A DNA stretch of 64,000 bases. Source: Saccharopolyspora sp. SCSIO 74807 (GTDB lineage: Bacteria > Actinomycetota > Actinomycetes > Mycobacteriales > Pseudonocardiaceae). Position numbers and translations under genes: made by a program. The DNA is taken from positions 556,001 to 620,000 of the forward strand of contig NZ_CP146100.1 of assembly GCF_037023755.1 (NCBI RefSeq). The letters run 5' to 3'. Positions within the stretch are counted from its first letter, which is position 1. The number at the start of each line of letters is the position of its first letter. Shown piece after piece: positions 9,189-20,323 of this stretch. Under the pieces are notes generated by a model. That model saw only the letters and a list, made by a program, of their open reading frames with translations. It made no database searches and had not been told where the DNA came from.

Positions 9189-9233
9189 GGCGGCCCGCTC
9201 AACCGGCCTGGGGGTCACCGGGAGCGGGCCGCC
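9189..9233 (+). terminator. Terminator of ald
   Basis: A 12-bp perfect stem, GGCGGCCCGCTC (9189-9200) with GAGCGGGCCGCC (9222-9233), around a 21-base loop, without a T-run. Confidence 0.6.
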
Positions 9234-9480
9234 AACACCAGTGTAGGCCACGAACGCCTGATTTCCGACGACGCGGAGCGCGTCGGCGACTCGAATCGGC
9301 AGCCGAATCGATAACCACCCGAAGGAGTGAGTTCGACGCGTCCGGGTGCAGCTCGGCCGGACACCTGCCGATGGGAGGGCGCGAAGATCGGCCGCGGGCG
9401 CCCGCGCTCGGCGCACCGGCCGCGACCCGGCCGGACGCGAAGGGCCGACGATCGGGCCCGAGAATACGGGGGAGCCCACC

Positions 9481-10056
9481 GTGGACGAGGCGAAGATGCG
9501 CGAGGCCGTCCTGGACCGGCTGGCGCGACTGGACCGAGTGGCCGCCGACGGCGGCGCCGAGGCCCTGCTGCCGGTGACGCGTTCCGAGCTGCGCCGCCTC
9601 ACCGAAGGTCTCCGCGCGCTGTTGGCCCGGCACCAGCCCGATCTCGACGGTCACTGCCCTGCCTGTTCGGGAACGTTGCGCAGCCGGCGGTGGCCGTGCG
9701 AGGTGTGGCTGGTGGTGCACCGCCAGCTCATCGGCGACCGGTTCGGGCAGGCGACGGCCGAACCCGCCCCGCAGTTCCCGCCGCCCGAGCACGACCCCGA
9801 GCAGGACGCCGGGGATGCCGCGGACTCCGGCGAGACCGGCGAGATCCCGATTTGGCCGCAGTGGCACGACGACGAAACCGGCGAACCCGGCACCGCATCG
9901 CCGGGGCCGGAGTTCACCGCGCTCGCGCACGACCCGCGCCCCCACCGCTTCCCGCCGGTCGGCGGTCACCTGGAGTTCGACCGGGTGCCTCGCAGCCGCA
10001 CCGCCGCGTCCGGCGCGGAGCGGCAAATCTCCTGGCCACCGCACCGCGGCGGCTGA
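9481..10056 (+). CDS. Conserved hypothetical protein with a CxxC zinc-ribbon-like segment
   Basis: A 191-residue protein I do not recognise. The N-terminal 70 residues look folded: an arginine-rich helix ([19 protein letters not shown]), then [19 protein letters not shown], where CPAC and a further cysteine could hold a metal, then a tryptophan-rich segment. The rest (about 95-191) is acidic and proline-rich and probably disordered. The GTG at 9481 follows GGGGGAG at 9469-9474. An earlier start at 9346 would add an arginine-rich extension that looks non-coding. No operon partner is evident. Confidence 0.6.
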   Translation: MDEAKMREAVLDRLARLDRVAADGGAEALLPVTRSELRRLTEGLRALLARHQPDLDGHCPACSGTLRSRRWPCEVWLVVHRQLIGDRFGQATAEPAPQFPPPEHDPEQDAGDAADSGETGEIPIWPQWHDDETGEPGTASPGPEFTALAHDPRPHRFPPVGGHLEFDRVPRSRTAASGAERQISWPPHRGG

Positions 10057-10149
10057 CCCGCCCACGCCTGGACGATCACCGCTGCACCGTCAGGCAGGAT
10101 GGTGGCCGCGCCGAGCACCGGCGCGCCAACGGCGACGATGGAGGAGCGT

Positions 10150-11181
10150 GTGCACGACGGCAGCGGCCGGATCCTGGTGCAGCACCTGAGCAAGAACTTC
10201 GGCCAGGTCGGCGCGGTCCGCGACCTCAGCTTCGCGGTCGAGCCCGGGGTGGTGACGGGGTTCCTCGGACCGAACGGTTCCGGCAAGACGACCACGCTGC
10301 GCATGGTGCTCGGGCTGGTGAACCCCACCGAGGGCTCGAGCACGATCAACGGGGTGCCGTTCGCGCAGCTGCGCAACCCCGCCACCGTGGTGGGCGCGGT
10401 GCTGGAGGCGCAGAGCTTCCACCCGTCGCGCACCGCGCGCAACCACCTCCGCTGCTACGCCGCGGCGATGAACGTGCCGGACCAGCAGGTCGACCACGCG
10501 CTGGAACTCGTCGGGCTCACCGGCGCCGCGGGCCGCGCCGCGGGCGGGTTCTCGATGGGCATGCGGCAGCGGCTGGCGCTGGCCACCGCGCTGCTGGGCG
10601 ATCCGCAGGTGCTGATCCTGGACGAACCGGCCAACGGCCTCGACCCGGAGGGCATCGCGTGGTTGCGCAGCTTCCTGCGATCGTTCGCCGCGTCCGGGCG
10701 CACGGTGCTGGTCTCCAGCCACCTGCTGCGGGAGATGGAGCACACCGTCGATCACGTCGTGATCGTCAGTCGCGGTGAGTGCGTCTACAACGGCCACCTC
10801 GACGAACTGCGCGCGCAGCAGAGCTCGCGCGTGCTGGTCCAGGCCAGCGACCCGAACACACTGGTCACCGAGCTGCAGGAAGCCGGCAACGAGGTGGAGT
10901 ACCTCGCCGACGGGCGGCTGGGCGTCACCGGCTCGGACTCCAAGGCGGTCGCGGACCTCGCGCTGGAAGCCGGGGTGGCGATCTACGGGCTGGAGGACGA
11001 GCAGGTCGACCTGGAGCAGCTGTTCTTCCGGCTCACCAGCGGCCAGTACGTGGCGGGCGCCTACCAGCCGGAGCACGGCCCGGCGGGCGGTTGGGGACCA
11101 CCCGGCAACGGGCCCGATCCGTACCAGCAAGCGCAGCAGTCGGACTCCCAGCAACGCGACGGCCTCGGAGGTGGCGCCTGA
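10150..11181 (+). CDS. ABC transporter ATP-binding protein
   Basis: A 343-residue ATPase of the CcmA/DrrA-like exporter type. It has Walker A GPNGSGKTTTLR, a Q-loop region, signature FSMGMRQRLALATAL, Walker B VLILDEPANGLD and an H-loop at LLVSSHLLREM. The C-terminal 110 residues carry a regulatory domain and a glutamine/proline-rich tail. The GTG at 10150 is preceded by GGAGGAG (10140-10146); in-frame ATG codons at 10099 and 10138 are alternatives. The permease gene overlaps its stop by one base, so the two encode one transporter. The substrate is unknown. Confidence 0.9.
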   Translation: MHDGSGRILVQHLSKNFGQVGAVRDLSFAVEPGVVTGFLGPNGSGKTTTLRMVLGLVNPTEGSSTINGVPFAQLRNPATVVGAVLEAQSFHPSRTARNHLRCYAAAMNVPDQQVDHALELVGLTGAAGRAAGGFSMGMRQRLALATALLGDPQVLILDEPANGLDPEGIAWLRSFLRSFAASGRTVLVSSHLLREMEHTVDHVVIVSRGECVYNGHLDELRAQQSSRVLVQASDPNTLVTELQEAGNEVEYLADGRLGVTGSDSKAVADLALEAGVAIYGLEDEQVDLEQLFFRLTSGQYVAGAYQPEHGPAGGWGPPGNGPDPYQQAQQSDSQQRDGLGGGA

Positions 11182-12029
11182 TGGGCGGCCTGATCAAGTC
11201 CGAGTTCCGGAAGGTCTTCACCACCAACCTGTGGTGGGCGCTGCTCATCCCGGTCGCCGTGATCAGCTTCGGCTCCGGCTGGATGGGCACCGGATTCGGC
11301 ACCATCAACTCGATCGAGCAGGAGATCGGCAGGCCGTTGCCGCTGGGCCTGCTGACCATGTCGATGTCGACGAACTTCAGCGTGATCTTCGCTGGGCTGC
11401 TGGGTGCGCTGGCGATCACCGGCGAGCACCGCAGCAAGAGCATCACCACGACGTACCTGACCGCCAGCTCGCGCGGAGCGGTGCTGAGCGCGAAGCTGAT
11501 CAGCTACACCGGATTGGGCCTGCTCTACGGCCTGGTGAACGTGCTGGCCGCCACCGCGGGGGGTCTGGTGGGCGCCGGGACGAACGGGCTCGGCAACCTG
11601 GCCGACTGGTTCGCGGTCGGCGGTGCCGGACTGCTCGCGATGGTGCTGTGGACGCTGCTCGGCGTCGGGTTCGGCGCGGTGGTCTCCAGCCCGGTCGTGG
11701 CGATCATGGTGCTGCTGATCTACAAGTTCGTGTTCGAGTTCATCGTCACCAGCTTCCTGATGACCTCCGACCCGCAGGGCGTGAGCGCGTACCTGCCGGG
11801 AACCGCGGGCAGCGGCATCGTCGGCAACCTCGCGGTGCCGATCTTCATCCGCGCCGCGGCGGGCAGCAACGAGCAGATGGTGCCGCAGGACGTGTTCGAC
11901 GTGCTGCACTTCTTCTTCGGCGGCTCGTACCACCACCCGTGGTGGCTGAGCCTGCTGACGTTCGCCGGCTACACCGCGGTGTTCGTGCTCGGCGGCTGGT
12001 ACTTCAGCAGGCGCCGGGACATCACCTGA
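11181..12029 (+). CDS. ABC transporter permease, ABC-2 type
   Basis: A 282-residue integral membrane protein with about six predicted transmembrane segments, partner of the upstream ATPase. ATG 11181 overlaps the ATPase stop (TGATG). A large loop between the last helices is rich in serine, glycine and glutamine. Permeases of this kind carry lipids, antibiotics or peptides, and the sequence does not choose among them. A rho-independent terminator follows. Confidence 0.88.
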   Translation: MGGLIKSEFRKVFTTNLWWALLIPVAVISFGSGWMGTGFGTINSIEQEIGRPLPLGLLTMSMSTNFSVIFAGLLGALAITGEHRSKSITTTYLTASSRGAVLSAKLISYTGLGLLYGLVNVLAATAGGLVGAGTNGLGNLADWFAVGGAGLLAMVLWTLLGVGFGAVVSSPVVAIMVLLIYKFVFEFIVTSFLMTSDPQGVSAYLPGTAGSGIVGNLAVPIFIRAAAGSNEQMVPQDVFDVLHFFFGGSYHHPWWLSLLTFAGYTAVFVLGGWYFSRRRDIT

Positions 12030-12046
12030 CCCGACGCCGCGACGAA

Positions 12047-12080
12047 CGGACCTCCCGGCAACGGGGGGTCCGTTTTGTTT
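12047..12080 (+). terminator. Intrinsic terminator after the ABC transporter operon
   Basis: CGGACCTCCC (12047-12056) pairs with GGGGGGTCCG (12063-12072), including one G-U pair, followed by TTTTGTTT. Confidence 0.9.
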
Positions 12081-12180
12081 CGGTACGTGGCATTCCGCCC
12101 AGCACAACGACCCGAAGGGGCAACGAACACCACGTCGTCGAACGGGCCGTGATGTCGGGCTCGGGACATAACCTGGCCTG

Positions 12181-15100
12181 GTGAGCGACTCCGACACGGC
12201 CGCCGACGGCGGCGCCGAGCGCACCCGCCCCGGGTGGATCCGCCGGCTGTTCGCCGCCTGCTGGCGGCATCCGATCGCCGTGCTGCTGGCGATGGGCGCT
12301 TCGGTGGCCGCGGTCGGACTCGAGGCGCTCGTCCCGCTGCTGACGAAGACGGCCGTCGACGACGCGGTCGCGGGTAGCACCGGCCGCCTGTGGTGGCTGG
12401 CCGCGGCACTGGCCGGGCTGGGCGTGTTCCGCTTCGGCGCGGCGTTCGTGCGCCGCTACTCCGCGGGCAGGCTGGCGCTGGACGTCCAGCACGACCTCCG
12501 GCGAGCGGTGTTCGGCTCGGTGCAGCGGCTGGACGGCGGCAAGCAGGACGCGCTGCGCACCGGGCAGGTGGTGTCCCGGGCGATCACCGATCTGCAGCTG
12601 GTGAACGCGCTGCTGGCGATGTTGCCGCTGGCGGCGGGCACCGTGGTGCTCGCGGTGTTCGCACTGACCGCGATGCTGTGGCTGTCCCCGCTGCTGACGC
12701 TGGTCGTGCTGGTCGTGATGCCGCTGATCGCGATCGTGTCCGCGCACAGCCGCAAGCGGCTGTTCCCCGCCACGTGGTCGGCGCAGCAATGCGCCGCGGA
12801 CATCGCGCAGCAGGTCGAGGAGTCGGTCGCCGGGGTCCGCGTGGTGAAGGGCTTCGGGCAGGAGGCGCGGGAGGTCTCCGGCCTGGAGGCCCGCGCGCGG
12901 CGGCTGTTCGCCGAACGGCTCCGCGCGGCACGGATGACCTCGCTGCCGCAGGCGACCCTGACCGCGCTGCCCTCGGCAGGGCAGGTCGGCGTGCTCGGGC
13001 TCGGCGGCTGGATGGCGTTGCAGGGCCAGGTCGGCATCGGCACGTTCGTGGCGTTCGCCGCCTACGTCACGATGCTCGGCGGCCCGGCCCGGATGCTGGC
13101 CAGCGTGCTGGTGCAGGGGCAGGTGACCCGCGCGGGCATGGAGCGGATCACCGACCTGATCGACTCGCGGCCGGACGTGCGCAACCGGCCCGGCGCCGTG
13201 GACCTGCCCGAGGTGCCGCTGCGGGTGCGGCTGGACGACGCCGGGTTCGGGTACACCCGCGATCAGCGAGTGCTGGACGGCATGTCGCTGACCGTGCGGC
13301 CCGGCGAGACGGTGGCGCTGGTCGGCTCGGCCGGCTCCGGCAAGTCGACGGTGTCACTGCTGCTGCCCCGCTTCTACGACGTCCAGCAAGGCGCGGTGCG
13401 GATCGGGACCGCGGACGGGACGACCGAGCACGACGTGCGCGACGTGCGGCTGGAGTCGCTGCGCAAGGCCGTGGGCGTGGTGTTCGAAGAGGCGTTCCTG
13501 TTCTCCGACACCATCCGCGGCAACATCGCCTACGGGCGGCCGGACGCGTCCGAAGCGGAGATCGTCGCCGCGGCCCGCGCCGCGGAAGCGCACGAGTTCA
13601 TCACCGAGCTGCCCGACGGCTACGACACGATGGTCGGCGAGCGCGGCCTGACGCTCTCCGGCGGTCAGCGGCAGCGGGTGGCGCTGGCCCGCGCACTGCT
13701 GTCCGACCCGCGGATCCTGGTGCTCGACGACGCCACCTCGGCGGTCGACCCGGCCACCGAGGCCGCCATCCACGACACGCTGCGCTCGGTCACCGCGCAG
13801 CGCACGACGCTGCTGATCGCGCACCGCCGCTCCACGCTCGCGTTGGCCGACCGGGTGGCGGTGCTGGAGGAGGGCCGCGTCGTCGATGTGGGGACGCAGC
13901 ACGAGCTGGAGCGGCGCTGCACGCTGTTCCGCTCGTTGCTGGCCGGGCCGGGCGAGTCGATCGAGACGCCGCACGCGGCTCCGGAGACGACCTCGGCGCA
14001 ACTGTGGCCGGAGGTCGCGGACGAGCCGGAGGCAGCGCACACGATCACGGCGCCGCAAGGCCCTGGTGCGCGCGGAACCTCGACGAGCAGCAAGGACGCC
14101 ACTCCCCTGACCCCGGAATTGAAAGCAGGGATCCGACGACTGCCCGCGGCCACCGAGGCTCCGCGGCTGCCCGGCGTCGACGCCACCGCCCCCGACCCGC
14201 AGTTCCGGCTGACGCGGCTGCTGCGGCCGATCCGCTGGGGCCTGGTGCTCACCGTCGCGCTGGTCGCCGGAGACGCGCTGACTTCGATCGCACTGCCGTC
14301 GCTGGTGCGCGAGGGCGTCGACCGCGGAGTCGGCGCGGGCGATCCGGCGACGCTGTGGACGGTCACCGCGGTCGGCGCTGCGGTGGTGCTCGCGGCCTGG
14401 CTGGTGATCAAGGCGCAGACCGTGATCACCGCCCGCACCGGCGAGACGCTGCTGTACCTGCTGCGGGTGCGCAGCTTCGCGCACCTGCAGCGGCTCGGGC
14501 TGGACTACTACGAGCGCGAACTCGCCGGGCGGATCATGACCCGGATGACCACCGACGTCGACGCGTTGTCGACGTTCCTGCAGACCGGCATGGCCACCGC
14601 CGTGGTCAGCGTGTTCACCATCGTCGGCATCGCGGTCGCGCTGCTGATCACCGACCTGTCGCTGGCACTGGTGGCGCTGGCGGTGCTGCCGCCGCTGATC
14701 GTCGCGACGGTGCTGTTCCGCAGGGTCGCGGCGACCGCCTACGCGGAGGCCCGGGAACGGGTGAGCACGGTGAACGCGGACCTGCAGGAGAACGTCTCCG
14801 GCCTGCGGGTCGCCCAGGCGCACCGCCGCGAACGCCATTCCGCGAAGGTTTTCGCGCAGCGCAGCGACGCCTACCGGCGGTCGAGGCTGCGGGCGCAGCG
14901 CTACATCGCCACGTTCTTCCCGTTCACCACGCTGCTGTCCGAGCTGGCGCAAGCGGCGGTGCTGGGCGTCGGCGCCACCCGGGTCGCCACCGGCGACCTG
15001 ACCGCCGGAGTCCTGGTGGCGTTCCTGCTCTACCTGGGCATGTTCTTCTCGCCGGTGCAGCAGCTGTCGGGCGTGTTCGACCAGTACCAGCAGGCGCGGG

Positions 15101-15960
15101 TCGGGCTGCGCCGCATCGGTGAGCTGCTGCGCACGCCGACCTCGGTGCCCGCGGCGGCCGAGCCGGTCGAGGTGCCGCCCCGGTTCGCCGGTGAGGTCGA
15201 GGTGCGCGACGTGTCGTTCCGGTACCCGGGCACCGACGAGCCCGCGCTGCGGGACATCTCGCTGAAGATCGACCCGGGTACCACGGTCGCCCTGGTCGGG
15301 CCGACCGGGGCGGGCAAGTCGACGCTGGTGAAGCTGCTCGCCCGGTTCTACGACGTGACCGCGGGAGCGGTGCTGATCGACGGGATCGACGTGCGCCGCT
15401 TCGAACCTGCCGGCTACCACCACCGGCTCGCGGTCGTCCCGCAGGAGGGCTACCTGTTCGCAGGCGACGTCGCCGCGAACATCGCCTACGGCCGCCCGGA
15501 CGCGACCGATGCGGAGATCGAGGCCGCCGCCCGCGACGTGGGCGCGCTGCCCGGCATCGCGATGCTGCCGAACGGGTTCCGCCAGCAGGTCGGCGAACGC
15601 GGCCGGGAGCTCTCGGCCGGTCAGCGCCAGCTCGTGGCGCTGGCCCGCGCGGAACTGGTCCGCCCCGACCTGCTGCTGCTGGACGAGGCGACCGCGGCGC
15701 TGGACCCGGCGACGGAATCGCTGGTCATCTCGGCGAGCGACAAGCTGGCCGCGCGCCGCACGACGTTCGTGGTGGCGCACCGGCTGGGCACCGCAGCCCG
15801 GGCGGACCGCATCGTGGTGATCGACGGCGGGCAGGTCGTGGAGGACGGCAGCCACTCGGAGTTGATGGAGCTCGGCGGCCAGTACGCGCGGCTGTGGCAC
15901 GCCACCGACGCGCACTCGCACTCCGCACCAGGCGTCGGAACGGTGCGGACACGGCACTGA
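12181..15960 (+). CDS. Fused heterodimer-type ABC exporter (two TMD-NBD halves)
   Basis: A 1259-residue multidrug-type exporter carrying both halves in one chain, as in mycobacterial Rv0194. Half 1: membrane domain about 15-330, Walker A GSAGSGKST near residue 381, LSGGQRQRVALARA, and Walker B LVLDDATSAVD near 514. Half 2 starts near 690: Walker A GPTGAGKST near 1040, LSAGQRQLVALARA, and Walker B LLLDEATAALD near 1164. The first Walker B ends in Asp instead of the catalytic Glu, giving one degenerate and one competent ATP site. A Thr/Ser/Pro-rich linker joins the halves. The GTG start at 12181 has no clear ribosome binding site and may be leaderless. The substrate is unknown. Confidence 0.93.
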   Translation: MSDSDTAADGGAERTRPGWIRRLFAACWRHPIAVLLAMGASVAAVGLEALVPLLTKTAVDDAVAGSTGRLWWLAAALAGLGVFRFGAAFVRRYSAGRLALDVQHDLRRAVFGSVQRLDGGKQDALRTGQVVSRAITDLQLVNALLAMLPLAAGTVVLAVFALTAMLWLSPLLTLVVLVVMPLIAIVSAHSRKRLFPATWSAQQCAADIAQQVEESVAGVRVVKGFGQEAREVSGLEARARRLFAERLRAARMTSLPQATLTALPSAGQVGVLGLGGWMALQGQVGIGTFVAFAAYVTMLGGPARMLASVLVQGQVTRAGMERITDLIDSRPDVRNRPGAVDLPEVPLRVRLDDAGFGYTRDQRVLDGMSLTVRPGETVALVGSAGSGKSTVSLLLPRFYDVQQGAVRIGTADGTTEHDVRDVRLESLRKAVGVVFEEAFLFSDTIRGNIAYGRPDASEAEIVAAARAAEAHEFITELPDGYDTMVGERGLTLSGGQRQRVALARALLSDPRILVLDDATSAVDPATEAAIHDTLRSVTAQRTTLLIAHRRSTLALADRVAVLEEGRVVDVGTQHELERRCTLFRSLLAGPGESIETPHAAPETTSAQLWPEVADEPEAAHTITAPQGPGARGTSTSSKDATPLTPELKAGIRRLPAATEAPRLPGVDATAPDPQFRLTRLLRPIRWGLVLTVALVAGDALTSIALPSLVREGVDRGVGAGDPATLWTVTAVGAAVVLAAWLVIKAQTVITARTGETLLYLLRVRSFAHLQRLGLDYYERELAGRIMTRMTTDVDALSTFLQTGMATAVVSVFTIVGIAVALLITDLSLALVALAVLPPLIVATVLFRRVAATAYAEARERVSTVNADLQENVSGLRVAQAHRRERHSAKVFAQRSDAYRRSRLRAQRYIATFFPFTTLLSELAQAAVLGVGATRVATGDLTAGVLVAFLLYLGMFFSPVQQLSGVFDQYQQARVGLRRIGELLRTPTSVPAAAEPVEVPPRFAGEVEVRDVSFRYPGTDEPALRDISLKIDPGTTVALVGPTGAGKSTLVKLLARFYDVTAGAVLIDGIDVRRFEPAGYHHRLAVVPQEGYLFAGDVAANIAYGRPDATDAEIEAAARDVGALPGIAMLPNGFRQQVGERGRELSAGQRQLVALARAELVRPDLLLLDEATAALDPATESLVISASDKLAARRTTFVVAHRLGTAARADRIVVIDGGQVVEDGSHSELMELGGQYARLWHATDAHSHSAPGVGTVRTRH

Positions 15961-16326
15961 GCTGCTGCTACCCGGCGTGTCCGCGCGCGATGCGTTGCGC
16001 GTAATCGACCGCGATGTGGGAACCAACCGCTCACGTCGCGGGAATCCGCGGCCGCTGCCGAAACGTTGCGCCGGATGCTCGCGACAACGGTGCGAGGCGT
16101 ACCGGCGAGACCGGCGACGAGAACGGCGCATGATACGAGCGAGCCGCATCCGGCGGCGAGACCCGGACGGGCCAACTCGGCCCGGTATCGGGGTTTCCGT
16201 ATCGATCCTGTGACCGAACTCTTCCGGCGGACGTCCGACTGTGTGCCAACCGCACGAATCGGACCGCTAGCCTGGTACGTGAGTGTGTGTACATCACGAG
16301 AAGATGGATCGAGGCGAGCGCCAGCC
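15961..16326. other. Intergenic region upstream of kgd
   Basis: A 366-base gap. Reading frames here do not resemble proteins. It should hold the kgd promoter, but I see no convincing -35/-10 pair and no strong hairpin. Confidence 0.4.
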
Positions 16327-19300
16327 GTGTCCAGCAGCAGCCCTGCGTCACAGTTCGGCCCCAACGAGTGGTTGATCGAGGAGATGTACGAGCAGTACCT
16401 CCAAGATCCCGCGTCGGTTGACCCCGCGTGGCACGAGTTCTTCGCCGACTACAAGCCGGGGCAGGCGGCCTCGGGTTCGGTAGCCGCCGACAACTCCGCG
16501 AGCGCGGCCGGTTCTGCGAGCAGCACGACGACCGTTTCCGGCACGACCACGGCGACCGCGTCGCGCGGTACCGGCAACGGGCAGATCGGATCCGCCGGAA
16601 CCCAGAACGCGCAGCAGTCCCAGCCCGCCAAGGTTGCCGAGCCGAAGGCCGGCAACTCCGCACCGCCGAAGGCGGCGGAGTCGAAGCCGGCCAAGCCCGC
16701 CGAGCCGAAGGCCGGCAAGCCCGCGGAGCAGAACGCGGCGGAGTCGAAGTCGGCCAAGCCCGCCGAGCCGAAGCCGTCCCCGCAGCAGGCCGCGAAGGCC
16801 GCTCCGGTCAAGGACGACGGCGCGGGCGAGGAGACCAAGCCGCTGCGCGGCGCGGCCGCGGCGATCGCCAAGAACATGGAGCAGTCGCTGACCGTGCCGA
16901 CCGCGACGAGCGTGCGCGCGGTCCCGGCCAAGCTGCTGTTCGACAACCGCATCGTGATCAACAATCACCTGAAGCGGAACAAGGGCGGCAAGGTCTCGTT
17001 CACGCACCTGATCGGCTACGCCATGGTGCGGGCGCTGCGGGACTTCCCGAACATGAACCGGCACTTCGGCGAGGACGCCAAGGGCAAGCCCGCCGCGATC
17101 ACGCCGGAGCACGTCAACCTCGGCCTGGCGATCGACATGCCCGGCAAGGACGGTTCGCGCAACCTCGTGGTGGCCTCCATCAAGGGCTGCGAACAGATGA
17201 GCTTCCAGCAGTTCTGGCAGGCCTACGAGGACATCATCCGCAAGGCCCGCAACGGCGCGCTGACCGCGGAGGACTTCGCGGGCACCACGATCTCGCTGAC
17301 CAACCCCGGCCCGTCCGGCACGAACCACTCGGTGCCGCGGCTGACCAAGGGCCAGTCCGCGATCATCGGCGTCGGGGCGATGGACTACCCGGCGGAGTTC
17401 CAGGGCGCCTCGGAGAAGGCCCTGGTCGAGATGGGCATCAGCAAGATCGTCACGCTGACCTCGACCTACGACCACCGGGTCATCCAGGGCGCCGAGTCCG
17501 GCGACTTCCTGCGCAAGGTGCACGAGCTGCTGCTGGGCGAGGACGGGTTCTTCGACGACATCTTCTCGTCGCTGCGCATCCCGTACGAGCCGATCCGCTG
17601 GACCCAGGACATCCCCGAGGGCGCGGTGGACAAGACCGCGCGGGTGCTGGAGCTGATCGACGCCTACCGCACGCGCGGGCACCTGATGGCCGACATCGAC
17701 CCGCTGAACTACCGGCAGCGCAGGCACGAGGACCTGGACGTGCTCTCGCACGGCCTCACCCTCTGGGACCTGGACCGGGAGTTCGCCGTGGGCGGCTTCG
17801 CGGGTCAGCAGTACATGTCGCTGCGCGACGTGCTGGGCGTGCTGCGGGACTCCTACTGCCGCACGGTCGGCGTGGAGTACATGCACATCCTCGAACCGGA
17901 CGAGCGGGAATGGCTGCAGAACCGGGTCGAGAAGCCGCACGAGAAGCCGGAGCAGTCCGAGCAGAAGTACATCCTGTCCAAGCTCAACGCCGCCGAGGCG
18001 TTCGAGACGTTCCTGCAGACCAAGTACGTCGGGCAGAAGCGGTTCTCGCTGGAGGGCGCCGAGACGGTGGTGCCGCTGCTGGACGCGGTGCTGGACTCCT
18101 CGGCCGAATCCGACCTGGACGAGGTCGTCGTCGGGATGCCGCACCGCGGCAGGCTCAACGTGCTGGCCAACATCGTCGGCAAGCCGATCTCGCAGATCTT
18201 CCGCGAGTTCGAGGGCAACCTGGACCCCGGCCAGGCGCACGGTTCCGGCGACGTGAAGTACCACCTGGGCGCGGAGGGCAAGTACTTCCGCATGTTCGGC
18301 GACGGCGAGACGAAGGTGTCGCTGACCTCGAACCCCTCGCACCTGGAAGCCGTGGACCCGGTGCTGGAAGGCATCGTCCGCGCCAAGCAGGACATCCTGG
18401 ACAAGGGCCAGGAGGGCTTCACGGTGCTGCCGGTGCTGATGCACGGCGACGCCGCGTTCGCCGGGCAGGGCGTGGTCGCCGAGACGCTGAACCTCTCGCT
18501 GCTGCGCGGCTACCGCACCGGCGGCACGGTGCACGTGGTGGTGAACAACCAGGTCGGCTACACGACCGCGCCGGAGCACTCCCGCTCCAGCAAGTACTCC
18601 ACCGACGTGGCGAAGATGACCGGTTCGCCGGTGTTCCACGTCAACGGCGACGATCCCGAGGCGTGCGTCTGGGTGGCGAAGCTGGCCGTGGAGTACCGCC
18701 AGAAGTTCGGCAAGGACGTCGTGATCGACATGGTGTGCTACCGCCGCCGCGGGCACAACGAGGGCGACGACCCGTCGATGACGCAGCCGTCGATGTACGA
18801 CGCGATCGACAAGATGCGCAGCGTGCGCAAGACCTACACCGAGGCGCTGATCGGCCGCGGCGACATCACCGTCGACGAGGCCGAGAAGGCGCTCAAGGAC
18901 TACGCCAGCCAGCTGGAGCACGTGTTCAACGAGGTCCGCGAGCTGGAGAAGTACCCGCCGGAGCCGAGCCCGTCGGTGGAGTCGGAGCAGCAGGTGCCGA
19001 CGAAGCTGATCACCGCGATCTCGCAGGACACGCTGGACCGCATCGCCCGGTCGCACGTGGACCTGCCGGAGGGCTTCACCCCGCACTCGCGGGTCAAGCC
19101 GGTGCTGGAGCGGCGCGCCAAAATGGCCGTCGAGGGCGAGATCGACTGGGGCTTCGGCGAGCTGCTCGCGTTCGGCTCGCTGGCGATGGAGGGCCGCCCG
19201 GTGCGGCTGACCGGGCAGGACAGCCGCCGCGGCACGTTCGGCCAGCGGCACTCGGTGCTGATCGACCGCAAGACCGGCGCCGAGTACACCCCGCTGCAGA

Positions 19301-20169
19301 ACCTCTCCGAGGACCAGGCGAAGTTCCTGCCCTACGACTCGGCGCTGTCCGAGTTCGCGGCGATGGGCTTCGAGTACGGCTACTCGGTGGCCAACCCGGA
19401 TGCGCTGGTGGCGTGGGAAGCCCAGTTCGGCGACTTCTTCAACGGCGCGCAGTCGATCATCGACGAGTTCATCTCCTCCGGTGAGGCCAAGTGGGGCCAG
19501 CGCTCCGACGTGGTGCTGCTGCTGCCGCACGGCCACGAGGGCCAGGGCCCGGACCACAGCTCGGCGCGCATCGAGCGCTGGTTGCAGCTGTGCGCGGAGG
19601 GCTCGATGACGGTCGCGCTGCCGTCCACTCCGGCGAACTACTTCCACCTGCTGCGCAGGCATTCGCTGGACGGCATCCACCGGCCGCTGGTGGTGTTCAC
19701 GCCGAAGTCGATGCTGCGGATGAAGGCCGCGACCAGCTCGGTCGGCGACTTCACCGAGGGCAAGTTCACCTCGGTCATCGACGATCCGACGCAGCCGGAC
19801 CCGTCCGCGGTGCGCCGCGTGGTGCTGTGCTCCGGCAAGCTCTACTACGAGCTGGCCGCGGAGAAGGAGAAGCAGGGCCACACCGACACCGCGGTCGTGC
19901 GGCTGGAGCAGCTCTACCCGCTGCCCCACCGCAAGCTCGGTGCGCTGCTGGACCACTACTCGAACGCCACCGACGTCCGGTGGGTGCAGGAGGAACCGGC
20001 GAACCAGGGCGCCTGGCCGTTCCTGGGCCTGAAGCTGCGCGAGCACTTCCCGGAGCGGCTGCGCGAGCTGCAGCGGGTGTCCCGCCGGCCGATGGCCGCC
20101 CCGGCCACCGGGCTCAAGGCGGTGCACGACGTGGAGCAGGCCGAGGTCGTGCAGAACACCTTCGCCTGA
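16327..20169 (+). CDS. kgd: Multifunctional 2-oxoglutarate dehydrogenase E1/decarboxylase with fused E2-type domain
   Basis: A 1280-residue Kgd/OdhA-type enzyme. It decarboxylates 2-oxoglutarate with thiamine diphosphate and works with separate lipoyl E2 and E3 proteins to feed succinyl-CoA into the TCA cycle. Order: N-terminal segment ([19 protein letters not shown], residues 8-26); an Ala/Lys/Pro-rich linker (about 40-165) with a 21-residue repeat; an acyltransferase core ending [16 protein letters not shown]; then the E1 domain with [23 protein letters not shown] and [13 protein letters not shown] 16327 gives the family start [13 protein letters not shown]. Mycobacterial homologues are inhibited by GarA, so the same may hold here. 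Confidence 0.96.
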   Translation: MSSSSPASQFGPNEWLIEEMYEQYLQDPASVDPAWHEFFADYKPGQAASGSVAADNSASAAGSASSTTTVSGTTTATASRGTGNGQIGSAGTQNAQQSQPAKVAEPKAGNSAPPKAAESKPAKPAEPKAGKPAEQNAAESKSAKPAEPKPSPQQAAKAAPVKDDGAGEETKPLRGAAAAIAKNMEQSLTVPTATSVRAVPAKLLFDNRIVINNHLKRNKGGKVSFTHLIGYAMVRALRDFPNMNRHFGEDAKGKPAAITPEHVNLGLAIDMPGKDGSRNLVVASIKGCEQMSFQQFWQAYEDIIRKARNGALTAEDFAGTTISLTNPGPSGTNHSVPRLTKGQSAIIGVGAMDYPAEFQGASEKALVEMGISKIVTLTSTYDHRVIQGAESGDFLRKVHELLLGEDGFFDDIFSSLRIPYEPIRWTQDIPEGAVDKTARVLELIDAYRTRGHLMADIDPLNYRQRRHEDLDVLSHGLTLWDLDREFAVGGFAGQQYMSLRDVLGVLRDSYCRTVGVEYMHILEPDEREWLQNRVEKPHEKPEQSEQKYILSKLNAAEAFETFLQTKYVGQKRFSLEGAETVVPLLDAVLDSSAESDLDEVVVGMPHRGRLNVLANIVGKPISQIFREFEGNLDPGQAHGSGDVKYHLGAEGKYFRMFGDGETKVSLTSNPSHLEAVDPVLEGIVRAKQDILDKGQEGFTVLPVLMHGDAAFAGQGVVAETLNLSLLRGYRTGGTVHVVVNNQVGYTTAPEHSRSSKYSTDVAKMTGSPVFHVNGDDPEACVWVAKLAVEYRQKFGKDVVIDMVCYRRRGHNEGDDPSMTQPSMYDAIDKMRSVRKTYTEALIGRGDITVDEAEKALKDYASQLEHVFNEVRELEKYPPEPSPSVESEQQVPTKLITAISQDTLDRIARSHVDLPEGFTPHSRVKPVLERRAKMAVEGEIDWGFGELLAFGSLAMEGRPVRLTGQDSRRGTFGQRHSVLIDRKTGAEYTPLQNLSEDQAKFLPYDSALSEFAAMGFEYGYSVANPDALVAWEAQFGDFFNGAQSIIDEFISSGEAKWGQRSDVVLLLPHGHEGQGPDHSSARIERWLQLCAEGSMTVALPSTPANYFHLLRRHSLDGIHRPLVVFTPKSMLRMKAATSSVGDFTEGKFTSVIDDPTQPDPSAVRRVVLCSGKLYYELAAEKEKQGHTDTAVVRLEQLYPLPHRKLGALLDHYSNATDVRWVQEEPANQGAWPFLGLKLREHFPERLRELQRVSRRPMAAPATGLKAVHDVEQAEVVQNTFA

Positions 20170-20184
20170 TCCGCACTCCCTCGA

Positions 20185-20226
20185 AGCGGGCCGCCGACAC
20201 TCCGGCGGCCCGCTTTCTTGCTTTTC
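20185..20226 (+). terminator. Terminator of kgd
   Basis: AGCGGGCCGCC (20185-20195) pairs with GGCGGCCCGCT (20204-20214), followed by TTCTTGCTTTT. Confidence 0.88.
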
Positions 20227-20323
20227 GCAGGTGGCCCGCGTAGTCCGACGGCGGGTGGCCGTAAGGTTCTCGGTTGCCGTGCAGGTTGGCGGTCCGGTGG
20301 CCGTCGGGTGTGAGGAGGAGCCG

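Noticed and set aside
13354..16149. A 931-codon minus-strand frame opposite the fused ABC exporter
   Set aside because: Shadow of the exporter, with no recognisable domain.
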